Assembly (NCBI GenBank): GCA_038757945.1
Contig: JBCDGJ010000106.1
Location: 1 to 17,944, forward strand
Length of the DNA stretch: 17,944 nucleotides
Direction: 5' to 3'
From: CALHVX01 sp038757945
Lineage (GTDB): Bacteria > Pseudomonadota > Gammaproteobacteria > Pseudomonadales > Azotimanducaceae
Below, one piece after another: positions 8,676 to 17,470 of the stretch. The notes beneath the pieces are model-generated. The model was given only the letters and a program-made list of their open reading frames with translations. It made no database searches and was not told where the DNA came from. The number at the start of each line of letters is the position of its first letter. The stretch's first letter is position 1. A program made the translations under genes and the position numbers.

Positions 8676-9466
8676 CCGAAACCGTTCTGGATCGCATCAT
8701 TGCTGCGAAGCGCGAGTACGTCGCCACCTGTAAAGCCCGCCAGCCCATCAAGGCGGTACAGCACCGCGCCACCCAGCAGCCGGCTGCCCGGGGATTCGAG
8801 GCAGCGCTGCGAGCACGGGTAGCCGCCGGCGCGGCCGGCGTCATCGCTGAGATCAAACGCGCCTCTCCGAGCAAAGGCATCATCCGCGAGAACTACCAGC
8901 CCGCGGACCATGCGCGCAGCTACGCCGCGGCCGGCGCAGCCTGCCTGTCCGTGCTGACGGACACACCCTTCTTTCAGGGCGCGGACGACCATCTTCGGGT
9001 CGCGCGGGCAGCGGTCGAGCTGCCAATCATTCGTAAGGACTTCATGATCGATCCCTACCAGATCGTCGAGGCGCGGGCACTGGACGCCGACTGCGTGCTG
9101 CTGATTGTGGCAGCGCTCGACGACGCGCAGCTCGGAGAGCTGTACCAGTGCGCGCTGGCTCAGGGCCTGGACGTGCTGGTCGAAGTACACGACAAAGACG
9201 AGCTGGACCGCGCGGTAGCGCTTGGCGCAACGCTCATCGGCGTCAACAACCGGAACCTGAAAACCTTCGAGACGAGCATTGAGCACAGCCTGGCGCTCAA
9301 GGACGAAGTGCCCGCAGGAACACTGCTGGTGACCGAATCCGGCATTGCTGATCCGGCGACCGTGCAGCGGCTGCGCAGCGCGGGTATTCACTGCTTCCTG
9401 GTGGGTGAAGCGTTCATGCGCGAGTTGGATCCCGGAGTTGCGCTACAGCGACTGTTCGGAGGCTAA
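8672..9466 (+). CDS. trpC: Indole-3-glycerol phosphate synthase
   Basis: Closes the indole ring, turning carboxyphenylamino-deoxyribulose phosphate into indole-3-glycerol phosphate. It is a 264-aa TIM barrel, the monofunctional length (no fused TrpF domain as in E. coli). Signatures in order are AEIKRASPSKG (catalytic Lys in EIKRASPSKG), LTDTPFFQG, PIIRKDFMIDPYQI (catalytic Lys), DVLVEVHDKDEL, GVNNRNLKTFE, VTESGIADP and FLVGEAFMRE, which forms the phosphate site. The ATG overlaps the trpD stop. It is the last gene of the run. trpF, trpB and trpA are not in the window and must lie elsewhere, as in many gammaproteobacteria with split trp genes. Confidence 0.97.
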   Translation: MTETVLDRIIAAKREYVATCKARQPIKAVQHRATQQPAARGFEAALRARVAAGAAGVIAEIKRASPSKGIIRENYQPADHARSYAAAGAACLSVLTDTPFFQGADDHLRVARAAVELPIIRKDFMIDPYQIVEARALDADCVLLIVAALDDAQLGELYQCALAQGLDVLVEVHDKDELDRAVALGATLIGVNNRNLKTFETSIEHSLALKDEVPAGTLLVTESGIADPATVQRLRSAGIHCFLVGEAFMRELDPGVALQRLFGG

Positions 9467-9489
9467 ATCTACGTACGGCGGCCATCGTC

Positions 9490-9512
9490 GCCCTCGAGAG
9501 GCTCCTGAGGGC
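9490..9512 (+). terminator. Possible trpC transcription terminator hairpin
   Basis: GCCCTC (9490-9495) pairs perfectly with GAGGGC (9507-9512) across an 11-nt loop, 24 nt after the trpC stop. No T-run follows, so an intrinsic terminator is not well supported. trpC and the minus-strand lipoprotein gene converge here, which makes a terminator likely somewhere in 9467-9645. Confidence 0.25.
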
Positions 9513-9551
9513 ATGCTCTAGTACCTCATCAGTGCATGTGTATTAGCCCTC

Positions 9552-9597
9552 GACGCAACGGCTTCGCTCCGCGGAGACGACCGCTCCACTACGAACC
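9552..9597. repeat. Possible REP-like palindromic element
   Basis: CTCCGCGGAG (9567-9576) is a perfect palindrome; with small bulges the pairing extends into flanking TCG/CGA and CGG/CCG. On the minus strand it reads GTAGTGGAGCGGTCG and onward, which recalls the GTAGGAGCGG starts of dispersed palindromic repeats in pseudomonads and xanthomonads. Only one copy is in the window, so membership of a repeat family is inference. Confidence 0.25.
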
Positions 9598-9645
9598 CGC
9601 CTGTGCAATGGAGCCGCCCAGCAGGATTCCCTCGCCCGGCTTCAG

Positions 9646-12600
9646 CTAAGGCAACTCATCCTGAATGCGACAGAAATCGCCATTCCCAAGCACAACAAGA
9701 TCATCGCCATCGGCAAGCAGCGTTCGAAGTTCACGGCGCAGCTGCGTGCCGGTGCAACTTGTAGTTCGGGTACTCAGAAGCTGCAGCGTAGTGGCCGAAA
9801 AACTGTCAACAACCGAGGACTCTTCGCTTGGAAATGAGCCCACTCGGGCAACGGCCAGCGAGCCATCGATCAATTCAGCGACAGCACCCTGCGAAATCCG
9901 CCCGACCACGCTCAGATCCGTCGTTTCCAGGACAAATCCATCGCCCCAGAGAAATAGCCGCCTATCATCCGGACTCAGCCCAAACCCGGAAATCATCGAA
10001 AGGACGCCCTCCGTCATGGTTCGAACCGTCGTTAAACTGAGATCGTCACCCTTGAGTTTGACGGCGCGGAACGCGTTCGAGGGTGAACGCTCGATCGCAT
10101 AGATCGCGTCTCCAGCGGAGGAGACTGCAAAGAAAGGTGCACCGGGCAGTCCGAGCGGTCGACTGAGTGGGCTCACACTGTCATCGGTCAGGTCGACGAG
10201 CAGTGCCGGTTTCGCTACCCCGGCATCCAACACACTGTCAGAAATCAGCACGCGACCCGGTTGCCACTCACGGACAAACAACTCCGCGCCGGGGAACTCC
10301 TCGTCACGAAGGCTGATCGTCCGGAGAGCGCCAGTAGCCAGATTCAGTATTCCAAGATCACCGACGTCCCCAAGCCCCACCAGCAGTGTTCGCTGGTCGG
10401 CTGCGAGATCTAAAGACGTGGGCTCCCCGGGGAGACTCACAGTCTCGAGAATCTGGAACTGGTCAGCGTTACGGCCCACCACATGGAGTGCTTTGAATTC
10501 CGGAACGGCGACGACATAGCGATTCCGAACTTCGTCCACAATGAACTCGCTAGTACGACCTGGCAGCTCGATGACCTCCGGTGCAGCACAACCTGAACTC
10601 TGTACTTCAACACCTCTTGCTCTCAGCGCCTCGATCTCGTCGCATGAGATTTGGTCGGTACCCGCAAGATCCAGCAACGTAAGCGGAAGATTGTCCAGCA
10701 GCGGTCCCAGCGATCCAAGCTGTGAGTCGTTCCTGAGAATCAGCTCGTCCAGCTGAAAGAGAACAACGAACGGGGTAAGCGAAAGAAACTGAGAATCGCT
10801 CAACGCCAAGCGACGAATCCTGAACAACCGCTCGAGCCCTTCGAGTGACCTGATGCCGGGAAAGCCGGTGCAGTCCAGTGAGGCGAGCGCCAAGGGCTCA
10901 GACAGGCCCGCATCAACGGTCGCCTGACGCACGCAGCTGCGTAATTGGGGATCTTCGATGGGGATCAACTGACCTTCAAAGGTCGTTACGGGTTCCGTTG
11001 CCAGAAGCAGACAGAGCTCACGCTCGTCCGCAACGAACAGGGAGCGGTCACTGCTCGACAGTCCTCCCACGCCTGTCCGCAAGTTGATGGTGCCACCGTC
11101 AGCACCACAGTTTCTCGGAAAGAGCACGCCATCCCGCTCATCGGCACCGAACTGCCAGATCTCGACGGCAGCATCACCATTCAGCTGTCCAACCGTATAG
11201 ATCCGGTTGTCCGACGACACTGCCACTGGACCGGATCGAGAGAACTGCGGGGAGCCTCGAAACACATCCGTTTCGACGAGAATGCCCTGTCCGGTGATGA
11301 GCTGGTTGCCATCAGCGCTGAGGGCAAGGTCGAAGGGGCGGTTGGAAGCCCTATCAGCGATGAGCAGCGGGACGCTTGAGCGCGTATCGAGTTTCAGCAG
11401 TCGCCGTCCGCCATTTACGTACGCAAAGGTACCCGTCGCGTCCAGCACAACTTGCGGCTGTTCAGATAGCAATTGATCCACCGCGACGGCAGTCCCCACG
11501 CCAGAATCCTCTCGCAACAGAACTGTTTGACCAGGCTGGTCGTCCCCCGCAGTGACCAAGAGCCGATTGTCGCCGACCGCCACCAAATCAGATACCCAGG
11601 GAACCAGTGAGGTCGGACCAAGAGGGAGGACGTCAACGGCTCCCGTAGCCAACTCGATCACGGCGACCGCATTCGCACCGAACAGGGCTGCGTAGAGACG
11701 TTCACCGTCCGGGCTTTCTGCAAGCCCGGACACCGGGCCGGGAAGAGGGATCTGTGCATCAAATCGCAACTGTTGCAAATCGAAGATCTTAATCACCTGG
11801 CGATCGAGTAGCCCGATGTACAGACGAGCGCCGTCACCAGACGGCAGTACGTCACCAATCTCCGAACGAAAGTCGAAGTATGCCTCAGTGGTACATCTAG
11901 GATCAGCAAGCAACTCTAGGTCGGGGCGCTCCTCGCGGAACCGTACGATTTCATTGCAAGGAATGAACGTCTGTCCCCGTACATCCAGAAACTCCAGCGG
12001 ACCAAGTTCCTGTAGAGACTGCACAAAACCTGGCCCGGAGATCTCGAGGCGGCGCAGCGCTCTCAGTTGGTCCAGCCCGCGTATTGAACTTATAGCTGCG
12101 CCAGGGCAGGACAGCTCCTGTACGGCACCCACGTCTTCAAAGCCATCAGGAGGCGCGGCAGCAGCCAGACAGGCCGCTAACGCTTCGTCTTCGATATCTA
12201 CGCTGTCGATCGGAGCAAATGGGATAAGACGGAAGCTGATATCGGTGCTGCCCGATTGACCCAGCTCAGAAACAGCGCTGATTCGGATGCTTACAACATC
12301 TGCTTCGCTAACCGCAGGCAATAGTGCTGTGAGCGTGGCTCCACTTACCGACAGGTCCACAGCTGGACCCGTGAGCTGTTCTGCTGAGTAAGTCGTGGAA
12401 ACATTCGGGAACGTCGACGACAGGGGGAAGGCTACCTCCTGACGCTCGGTATACGATGACTCCCGTTCCGAAACTCCGATTCGGAAAGAACCACCATCAT
12501 AGAGAAGGCTCACGCTAAAGCTCTGCGACGGAATGAGGCCTCGCGTATCCTCAAAGAGGAGCTCGACCGGTCCCAATTCTGTTTGAAACTCTGGTACCTC

Positions 12601-13818
12601 ACTCAACGTGACAAAGAGGTTCAGCAGCGGTCGTCCATCATCGTCCTCCAGCGTAGTTCGAAGGCGTTCGTCGTTGCTGGAGACCGTTACTCGCTCTCCC
12701 AGGTCGGGGAGTCTGGTCACGAAGGACAAGTCGAGAGTGTCATAGGGCACAAGCCCCAGCCGATCTGGTCGTATCCTCACCTGGAAAATCGGCGTGGAGG
12801 AAAAGAGGGTTTCTTCCACATCGACAAACGCGCTGCGCGCAGCGTTGGCCCGCAGCAACAGGTCCTGGATCGTCAATGGATTGATCTGAGATAGAAAGGC
12901 CACTCCGAGTGACGTGCCAAGCTCGCGCTGTTGGCGCCAGAGCTCGAGCCAATCCTCGTAAACCCGGATAAGGGCATCAACGGGAACGCCCGATCCATCT
13001 TGAAGGCCAATCTCGAGGGATCCGGTTTCTTCGAAGCTCTGGCCGAGCAGAGCAGTGTATTGCTCTGCAGCTCGGGCAGCGCCGTCAAACCTCGTGCTGG
13101 CAGTGGCAAGCGCTGTACTCAGCAGAGCTACGGCCGCACCGAGCGCACGCCGCTCATCCGGGCTATCCTGTGGAATCGTCGAGCTGAGATCCACGGCCGG
13201 CAATCGATAGTAATCGGCTTCGATGCCAGCCAGCGTACCGGCTGGGTCGGCGATCGTTGCTACCAGCACACCCATCTCTCGATTGGCCTGACTGACGCTC
13301 TCGGTCGTCAACGGTCCAAGCACCTCCGCCCGATCAGCAGCCGCGGAAGAAAACGGGGTCAGCGCAACAGGCTGCGCTAGGGCGCTTGGACTGCTCAAGG
13401 CAAGGCGCAACTCCCCTTCGAAGGGAACCGCCTCGCCAATGTCGTAGCGCACCCCCGCAAGATCGCTACAACCCACAATCGAGTCACAACGGTAGGTTGT
13501 CTCAGTCCCGGCCGTTGCCACGAGCAATACAGGGCTGTCCTCGGTAGTAAAGAACGACGGCAATGAAAACGAACCATCGTTTGCAGTGACGGTCTCCGCG
13601 AGAAGTTCGCCACCAACACTTCGCGCCTCGACGCGAATCTGGTCAACCGGACCGAGCAGCACCGATCCTCTGGCAGTCACCTCGATTGGAGGGCTCACCT
13701 CGGCCGGCGGAGGGTCGGCTGGTGGGGGCGGGGCTTCGCGACCGCCGCTGCCGCCACCCCCTCCACCGCAACCGACCATCAGAACCAGACAGCAGCAACC
13801 CAACAACAACTTCGTCAC
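9646..13818 (-). CDS. Large lipoprotein with two LRR plus beta-propeller units
   Basis: 1390 aa; I do not recognise a named gene. The start is GTG 13818, supported by AGGTGG about 6-7 nt upstream and a lipoprotein signal (hydrophobic LLLGCCCLVLMVG then Cys17); +2 is Gly, so outer-membrane sorting is likely. A Gly then Pro-rich linker (18-45) leads to a carboxypeptidase-regulatory-like beta fold (about 46-95, TANDGSFSLP) and a long region to 540 with beta-sandwich-like segments. Residues 542-950 and 954-1390 are two copies of one unit. Each starts with a four-Cys leucine-rich module (IEDEALAAC...LSCPG...IRGLDQLRALRRLEIS...IPCNEI...PRC against IEDPQLRSC...LDCTG...LEGLERLFRIRRLALS...ISCDEI...SGC), followed by YncE-like propeller blades (SPDGERLYAALFGANAVAVIELATGAV; ADQRTLLVGLGDVGDLGILNLATGAL). 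Such modules usually bind proteins or glycans; no catalytic site is seen. GC content is lower than in neighbouring genes. Confidence 0.85.
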   Translation of the reverse strand: MTKLLLGCCCLVLMVGCGGGGGGSGGREAPPPPADPPPAEVSPPIEVTARGSVLLGPVDQIRVEARSVGGELLAETVTANDGSFSLPSFFTTEDSPVLLVATAGTETTYRCDSIVGCSDLAGVRYDIGEAVPFEGELRLALSSPSALAQPVALTPFSSAAADRAEVLGPLTTESVSQANREMGVLVATIADPAGTLAGIEADYYRLPAVDLSSTIPQDSPDERRALGAAVALLSTALATASTRFDGAARAAEQYTALLGQSFEETGSLEIGLQDGSGVPVDALIRVYEDWLELWRQQRELGTSLGVAFLSQINPLTIQDLLLRANAARSAFVDVEETLFSSTPIFQVRIRPDRLGLVPYDTLDLSFVTRLPDLGERVTVSSNDERLRTTLEDDDGRPLLNLFVTLSEVPEFQTELGPVELLFEDTRGLIPSQSFSVSLLYDGGSFRIGVSERESSYTERQEVAFPLSSTFPNVSTTYSAEQLTGPAVDLSVSGATLTALLPAVSEADVVSIRISAVSELGQSGSTDISFRLIPFAPIDSVDIEDEALAACLAAAAPPDGFEDVGAVQELSCPGAAISSIRGLDQLRALRRLEISGPGFVQSLQELGPLEFLDVRGQTFIPCNEIVRFREERPDLELLADPRCTTEAYFDFRSEIGDVLPSGDGARLYIGLLDRQVIKIFDLQQLRFDAQIPLPGPVSGLAESPDGERLYAALFGANAVAVIELATGAVDVLPLGPTSLVPWVSDLVAVGDNRLLVTAGDDQPGQTVLLREDSGVGTAVAVDQLLSEQPQVVLDATGTFAYVNGGRRLLKLDTRSSVPLLIADRASNRPFDLALSADGNQLITGQGILVETDVFRGSPQFSRSGPVAVSSDNRIYTVGQLNGDAAVEIWQFGADERDGVLFPRNCGADGGTINLRTGVGGLSSSDRSLFVADERELCLLLATEPVTTFEGQLIPIEDPQLRSCVRQATVDAGLSEPLALASLDCTGFPGIRSLEGLERLFRIRRLALSDSQFLSLTPFVVLFQLDELILRNDSQLGSLGPLLDNLPLTLLDLAGTDQISCDEIEALRARGVEVQSSGCAAPEVIELPGRTSEFIVDEVRNRYVVAVPEFKALHVVGRNADQFQILETVSLPGEPTSLDLAADQRTLLVGLGDVGDLGILNLATGALRTISLRDEEFPGAELFVREWQPGRVLISDSVLDAGVAKPALLVDLTDDSVSPLSRPLGLPGAPFFAVSSAGDAIYAIERSPSNAFRAVKLKGDDLSLTTVRTMTEGVLSMISGFGLSPDDRRLFLWGDGFVLETTDLSVVGRISQGAVAELIDGSLAVARVGSFPSEESSVVDSFSATTLQLLSTRTTSCTGTQLRRELRTLLADGDDLVVLGNGDFCRIQDELP

Positions 13819-13846
13819 AGCTCACCACCTGTCACAAAAGCGATCG

Positions 13847-13876
13847 ATCGTACTCAAGTAGCGATTGCAGCTTCAA
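13847..13876 (-). promoter_or_regulatory. Candidate promoter of the large lipoprotein gene
   Basis: On the minus strand TTGAAG (13876-13871) and TACGAT (13852-13847) are separated by 18 nt, each matching 4 of 6 consensus bases. They lie about 30-60 nt before the GTG start at 13818, with an AGGTGG ribosome-binding site in between. Plausible but unproven. Confidence 0.3.
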
Positions 13877-14033
13877 TCGACAGAGCCGCTGAATTGCAAA
13901 CAGGATGTCGATACGCTAGCCGCCGGTGGGTAAACGCAGAGATCTCAAGAAGTCAGTACCTCGAATGCCCTCCGCTCCTTATCGAGTACTGCCCAATACA
14001 GCGGCTATAGGTCGATATTGTCCTCGACCGACG

Positions 14034-14050
14034 AAAACCGGATCCGGTTT
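14034..14050 (-). terminator. Palindrome resembling an intrinsic terminator for the upstream lipoprotein unit
   Basis: AAACCGGATCCGGTTT (14035-14050) is a perfect 16-bp palindrome. Transcribed on the minus strand it gives a 6-bp stem around GATC ending in UUUU, about 180 nt after the TGA at 14231. A third AAACCGG copy lies at 14074-14080 and can pair with 14044-14050 instead. It could equally be an operator. The rest of 13819-14230 holds only the lipoprotein promoter and ribosome-binding site; I see no credible gene there. Confidence 0.4.
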
Positions 14051-14230
14051 CATTGAGCCTTGGACTCGCTTGTAAACCGGGCAGGCTGCAGTTCTACGCT
14101 CAGCGCCGCCGCTGACCAAACAAAGCAAAGCACCGCGATGCACGCGCCGCACACTTGACTGGCCAAACTCCACAGCCACTGAGCTAGCTCGGATAACCGC
14201 AGACGGGAGACCCAAAAATCGAAAGGGAGC

Positions 14231-15898
14231 TCAAGAGGCTTCGGCATGCCATAAGGTCCAGCTCGATACGGTTTTCGACACGACAAAGAGATCTTTCCCG
14301 CCGGCTTCGATGCCTTCAATACTTGTGGCGTCAAGAGGAATGCGTGCTGTACCGTCCGCCGTACCGTCCGTGACCCAGAGCTTATCTCCGCCGACGTCCG
14401 TCTCAGAAAAGTACGTCAACCCATCATAGTCTGTGAAGTTCAATTGGCGACCGAAAAACAGTTCGCTGGGTCCCAGTGGCTGCAACCGGCGGTCGGAGAA
14501 AACGAACGGCTTGGCCCCTCCGCCTCCCCCGAGTTCGGCCAGGGACAAGAAGACGCCCATCGCCAGGGAATAAATGACAACATCGGCAAATCGGCAGAAG
14601 GGCAAAAGACCAGTACTCATCTGGACCGTGCCTGGACGGGTTCCGTCGCTCTCGAAGGGGACGCATGGATTGTCCCCGACGTAGCCCGAGAAATAGAACG
14701 GTCGATCATCAGCGCCCCTACTTCCGAACGGTGACAGAGGCTGTGCCTGCCGAGCGCGAACACCTTCAAGGATCAGCCTTGGCTCAAAGGAATCATCATC
14801 GACGACCCAGGTATTGTTGTCTTTGTTAACGAGTAGCGATGAGCCGGAACTCCCCCCAAACCCGTAGCTGAGTCCCCCTGAAAAAGGAAAACTCGGTAGG
14901 TCCCACACTTGGCTTCCATCGGTCGCAGCCCACCCAAGCGAAGGACCACCCGTAATCACCTGGAAGAAAGGCAAGTGAAAATTGCTTACCGGGAAAACCC
15001 CATTGAGAACGACGTTCCTACCTTCACTAACCGTCGCGGCGCTGTCGTCGGAAGTTAGGATGTCCAAACGACGATGGCCATCAAAATCCACTATCCAGGC
15101 AGCACTGCCGCCGAAGTGGACGAAGCCCCTGACAATCCCATTGGTTGACGCATAGTCGGCGACAACTCGGGTTCCAGCGAAGGCCCCATCCGTCAGCCAG
15201 ACTCAGGTGCCGCGCGCTTCTCCAGTTCTTAGAAACTCAATGAAGAACACGCCGGCCGGGGTAGCAAACAGGCTGCCGCTGTACGCATTGTTCGAATTCA
15301 CATCCGTCAGTCGCTGCGTGCCGGTGGCAGAGCCGTCGCTGACCCAGACTTCTACGTTCGGTCCTGTAGATTCTGCGACGATGTAAACGGCACCGTACTG
15401 CGTCACCCCATATGCAGCGAGAGCCATGCCGCCACCTTCGCCAAAAGGGATCTCCAGGGTCTGAACCGGGACGAGTGTCGCCAGCATATTGCGGCAGTCC
15501 ACAACTGCCGCCGCGGTACCGTCATCCTGGTTATCCAGCTCGGTTTTGCAGGTGAAGTATCTGGGCACCTCCGACGCCGACAATTCGATCGACGTACTTG
15601 GAACGCTCAGCTGGATGACTTGCGCGCCAGACCCTTCAACTGCAAACGTTTCTGCGTTGGCTGTCACAACTATTGATTCGCCGTCCAACAGCCCTCGAAC
15701 GGACAACTCGATAGATTGGATTTCGACCGGAGGCGTCGAGTTTGAAGGTGAGTCCGACGCGGCGGATCCTCCACCAGAACCACCACCGCAGGAAGCGAGG
15801 AGCGTCAAACCGACTAGGACGCAGCTGCTCAGATGCAGGCGGCCTAGTCTAATTAGACGCGAGCAAACGGACCACAGTTTGTAGCTGCTTATCAGCAT
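14231..15898 (-). pseudogene. Lipoprotein with ELWxxDGTxxGT repeats, interrupted by in-frame TGA
   Basis: ATG 15898 has AGGGAG just upstream. It encodes a lipoprotein signal (RLIRLGRLHLSSCVLVGLTLLASC, lipobox LASC) and a Gly/Ser linker much like that of the large lipoprotein downstream. After 231 codons a TGA (15203-15205) ends the frame, yet the same frame then runs open for 323 more codons and keeps the protein's own repeat. Repeats before and after the stop are EVWVSDGSATGT (about 15322-15357), [stop]VWLTDGAFAGT (from 15202), PFESDGTRPGT (about 14631-14662) and KLWVTDGTADGT (about 14349-14385). The stop falls exactly where E, K or R would precede the W. A single-base change such as CGA to TGA would explain it. 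The second part has no convincing start of its own (GTG 15091, no ribosome-binding site). Function is unknown; such repeats form propeller-like surface proteins. Read-through or sequencing error remain alternatives. Confidence 0.72.
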
Positions 15899-16334
15899 CA
15901 ACTCCCTACGATAAAGGCCGGACGCCTGAGGCTACTACGCAGCGATAAACGAGAGGTCGGCATTACCTCAGGATTGTTCCGGCTTTGTACGGGTTCCTAA
16001 ACGTTGACTCCGAGCGGTGCACGGGCTTTTCCGCTTTTGAAGGCGCCGCCCTGATCGGCCGACGAGACCACCGAGCTTCAACTGCTGAATCCCAGACGCT
16101 GGTTGCTCTTCTCCAAGTTCGGCATTGCTGATCCCGTAACGTTGAAGCGGCACGCAGCGGAAGATTATCTCTCAGATGTCGAAGAAACTCATGCGCCAAG
16201 CGGATCCAAACACTTATCAGCAAAGCCTGTGTGCAGTCTGACTCAACTGCTGATGGGAATGGTCCATGCTTCTGTCTCGGGTTAACGTTACCGAGCCAAT
16301 CGCAGTTAGCCGGCAACCACGCCGGGGAGGGTCA
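15899..16334. other. 436-bp gap with no supported gene
   Basis: This lies between the divergent interrupted lipoprotein gene and the DUF2332 gene. Both strands have open frames of 60-117 codons, but they overlap, lack ribosome-binding sites, and match no family I recognise; the plus frame ending near 16285 contains RRWLLFSKFGIADPVTLKRHA. Visible structure includes CCTGAGG (15924-15930) with CCTCAGG (15966-15972), and CTCGG (16276-16280) with CCGAG (16291-16295) around a TAACGTTA palindrome (16283-16290). The latter is a possible operator just before the DUF2332 gene. Confidence 0.4.
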
Positions 16335-17420
16335 ATGCCAATGACGAGCACCACGCCCACAATTGCAGAGGCCTTCTCGTTGCAGGCACACGCCTGCCGC
16401 CTGCTCGGCTCGGAGTACACCGCTGACCTCCTCAACGCGCTGCGCACGGACCTCGAGGCTGGGGGGCCGACCGCCGAACTGCTTGCAGACTACGACCTGC
16501 CGCCCGTCCCAAGCGCCATGGCGTTGCGGGTGGCAGGTGGCATTCACGGCCTGCTTCTTGCCGGGCGAGTGCCCGCCCTCGATCGCTGGTATCCGCTTCG
16601 CGGCGCCGCGGCGCGTGATCCAGCGTTCGCAGCGGCGCTGCGCGCCGTGGTCGCAGCCGAGCGTGATTGGTTGCGCGACTTCCTGAGCCACCCCGTACAA
16701 ACCAACGAAGTGGCGCGCTCGGCTGCACTTGCGCCCGGCTTCATGGAGATTGCCGCGCGCACCGGACGCCCCCTGTCGCTCCGCGAGATCGGCTCGAGCG
16801 GCGGCCTGAACCTGCTCTGGGATCGCTTCGCCTACCGCTTTGCCGGTCGCGATTTCGGTGCTCCCGATGCGCCGGTCCGGCTGGAGCCGGAGTGGCGAGG
16901 GGCCGCGCCGCCCCCGGCCCCCCTGCCGACGGTGCTGGACCGCCGCGGCGTCGACATCCATCCGCTCGATTTGCGCGACGACTTAGTCCTCGCCCGCGGC
17001 CTTGCCTACCTCTGGCCCGATCAGCCGGAGCGCCTCGAGCGCTATCGCACGGCCGTGGAACTGCTCCGTGCGAGCGACCTGCGCGTCGAAACCGGCAGCG
17101 CGCCGGAATGGCTCGAGACAGTGCTGGCGACGCCGACGCCGGGCGCGACGACCGTCGTCTTCCACTCGATCATGTGGCAGTACATGCCACCCCCAGTGCG
17201 GGCAGCAACCGAGAGCGTGATCCGCAGCGCGGGCGCACGGGCGGATCGGTCGCGCCTCCTGGCCTGGCTGCGCTTCGAGCCGAACAAGACCGCAAACGAC
17301 TTCGAGCTGACGCTTGATCTCTGGCCCGGCAGCGGGTTACGTAACCGCCTCGCAACGCTGCATCCACACGGTGCCATCGTTGACTGGCACCCTGACGTTG
17401 TCGAAGGTTCCGCCGACTGA
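16335..17420 (+). CDS. DUF2332 family protein, possible methyltransferase-like fold
   Basis: 361 aa of the DUF2332 family (Pfam PF10094 by my recognition of the pattern). The hallmark is LREIGSSGGLNLLWDRFAYRF near the middle, followed by DRRGVDIHPLDLRDD, LAYLWPDQPERLERYRTAVELL, VVFHSIMWQYMPPPVR and LAWLRFEPN. The GSSGGLNL loop and the later acidic positions suggest a Rossmann, SAM-dependent methyltransferase-like fold, but no substrate is known to me. Start: ATG 16335 has GGAGG (16326-16330) 4 nt upstream; ATG 16341 is 10 nt from it and also possible. An upstream ATG at 16266 would place the ribosome-binding site inside the gene. The sequence is again GC-rich, like the housekeeping part of the window, so the low-GC island ends just before it. 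Confidence 0.85.
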   Translation: MPMTSTTPTIAEAFSLQAHACRLLGSEYTADLLNALRTDLEAGGPTAELLADYDLPPVPSAMALRVAGGIHGLLLAGRVPALDRWYPLRGAAARDPAFAAALRAVVAAERDWLRDFLSHPVQTNEVARSAALAPGFMEIAARTGRPLSLREIGSSGGLNLLWDRFAYRFAGRDFGAPDAPVRLEPEWRGAAPPPAPLPTVLDRRGVDIHPLDLRDDLVLARGLAYLWPDQPERLERYRTAVELLRASDLRVETGSAPEWLETVLATPTPGATTVVFHSIMWQYMPPPVRAATESVIRSAGARADRSRLLAWLRFEPNKTANDFELTLDLWPGSGLRNRLATLHPHGAIVDWHPDVVEGSAD

Positions 17421-17470
17421 CGTCGTTGGCGAGCCCAAACCTACCCCTCGCCAGTGACTCAGGACGCGCC

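Noticed and set aside
14050..14334. 94-codon minus-strand frame with a hydrophobic stretch (ASQVCGACIAVLCFVWSAAALSV)
   Set aside because: I considered it as a C-terminal sorting tail reached by frameshift. It overlaps the repeat-protein frame, and the hydrophobic run lacks a recognisable PEP-CTERM or similar motif.
15203..15205. TGA as selenocysteine in the repeat lipoprotein
   Set aside because: The equivalent position in the other repeats is E or K, not Cys, and I see no SECIS-like hairpin directly after it.
16103..16285. Plus-strand frame containing KFGIADPVTLKRHA, with a 15-nt match (CGGCATTGCTGATCC) to trpC at 9340-9354
   Set aside because: The identity ends immediately on both sides and the surrounding residues do not follow TrpC, so a duplicated trpC fragment is not supported. 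There is no ribosome-binding site and no family I recognise.
15963..16316. 117-codon minus-strand frame in the gap
   Set aside because: It is rich in Arg, Ser and Trp as expected of an antisense shadow, has no ribosome-binding site, overlaps other frames, and matches no known family.
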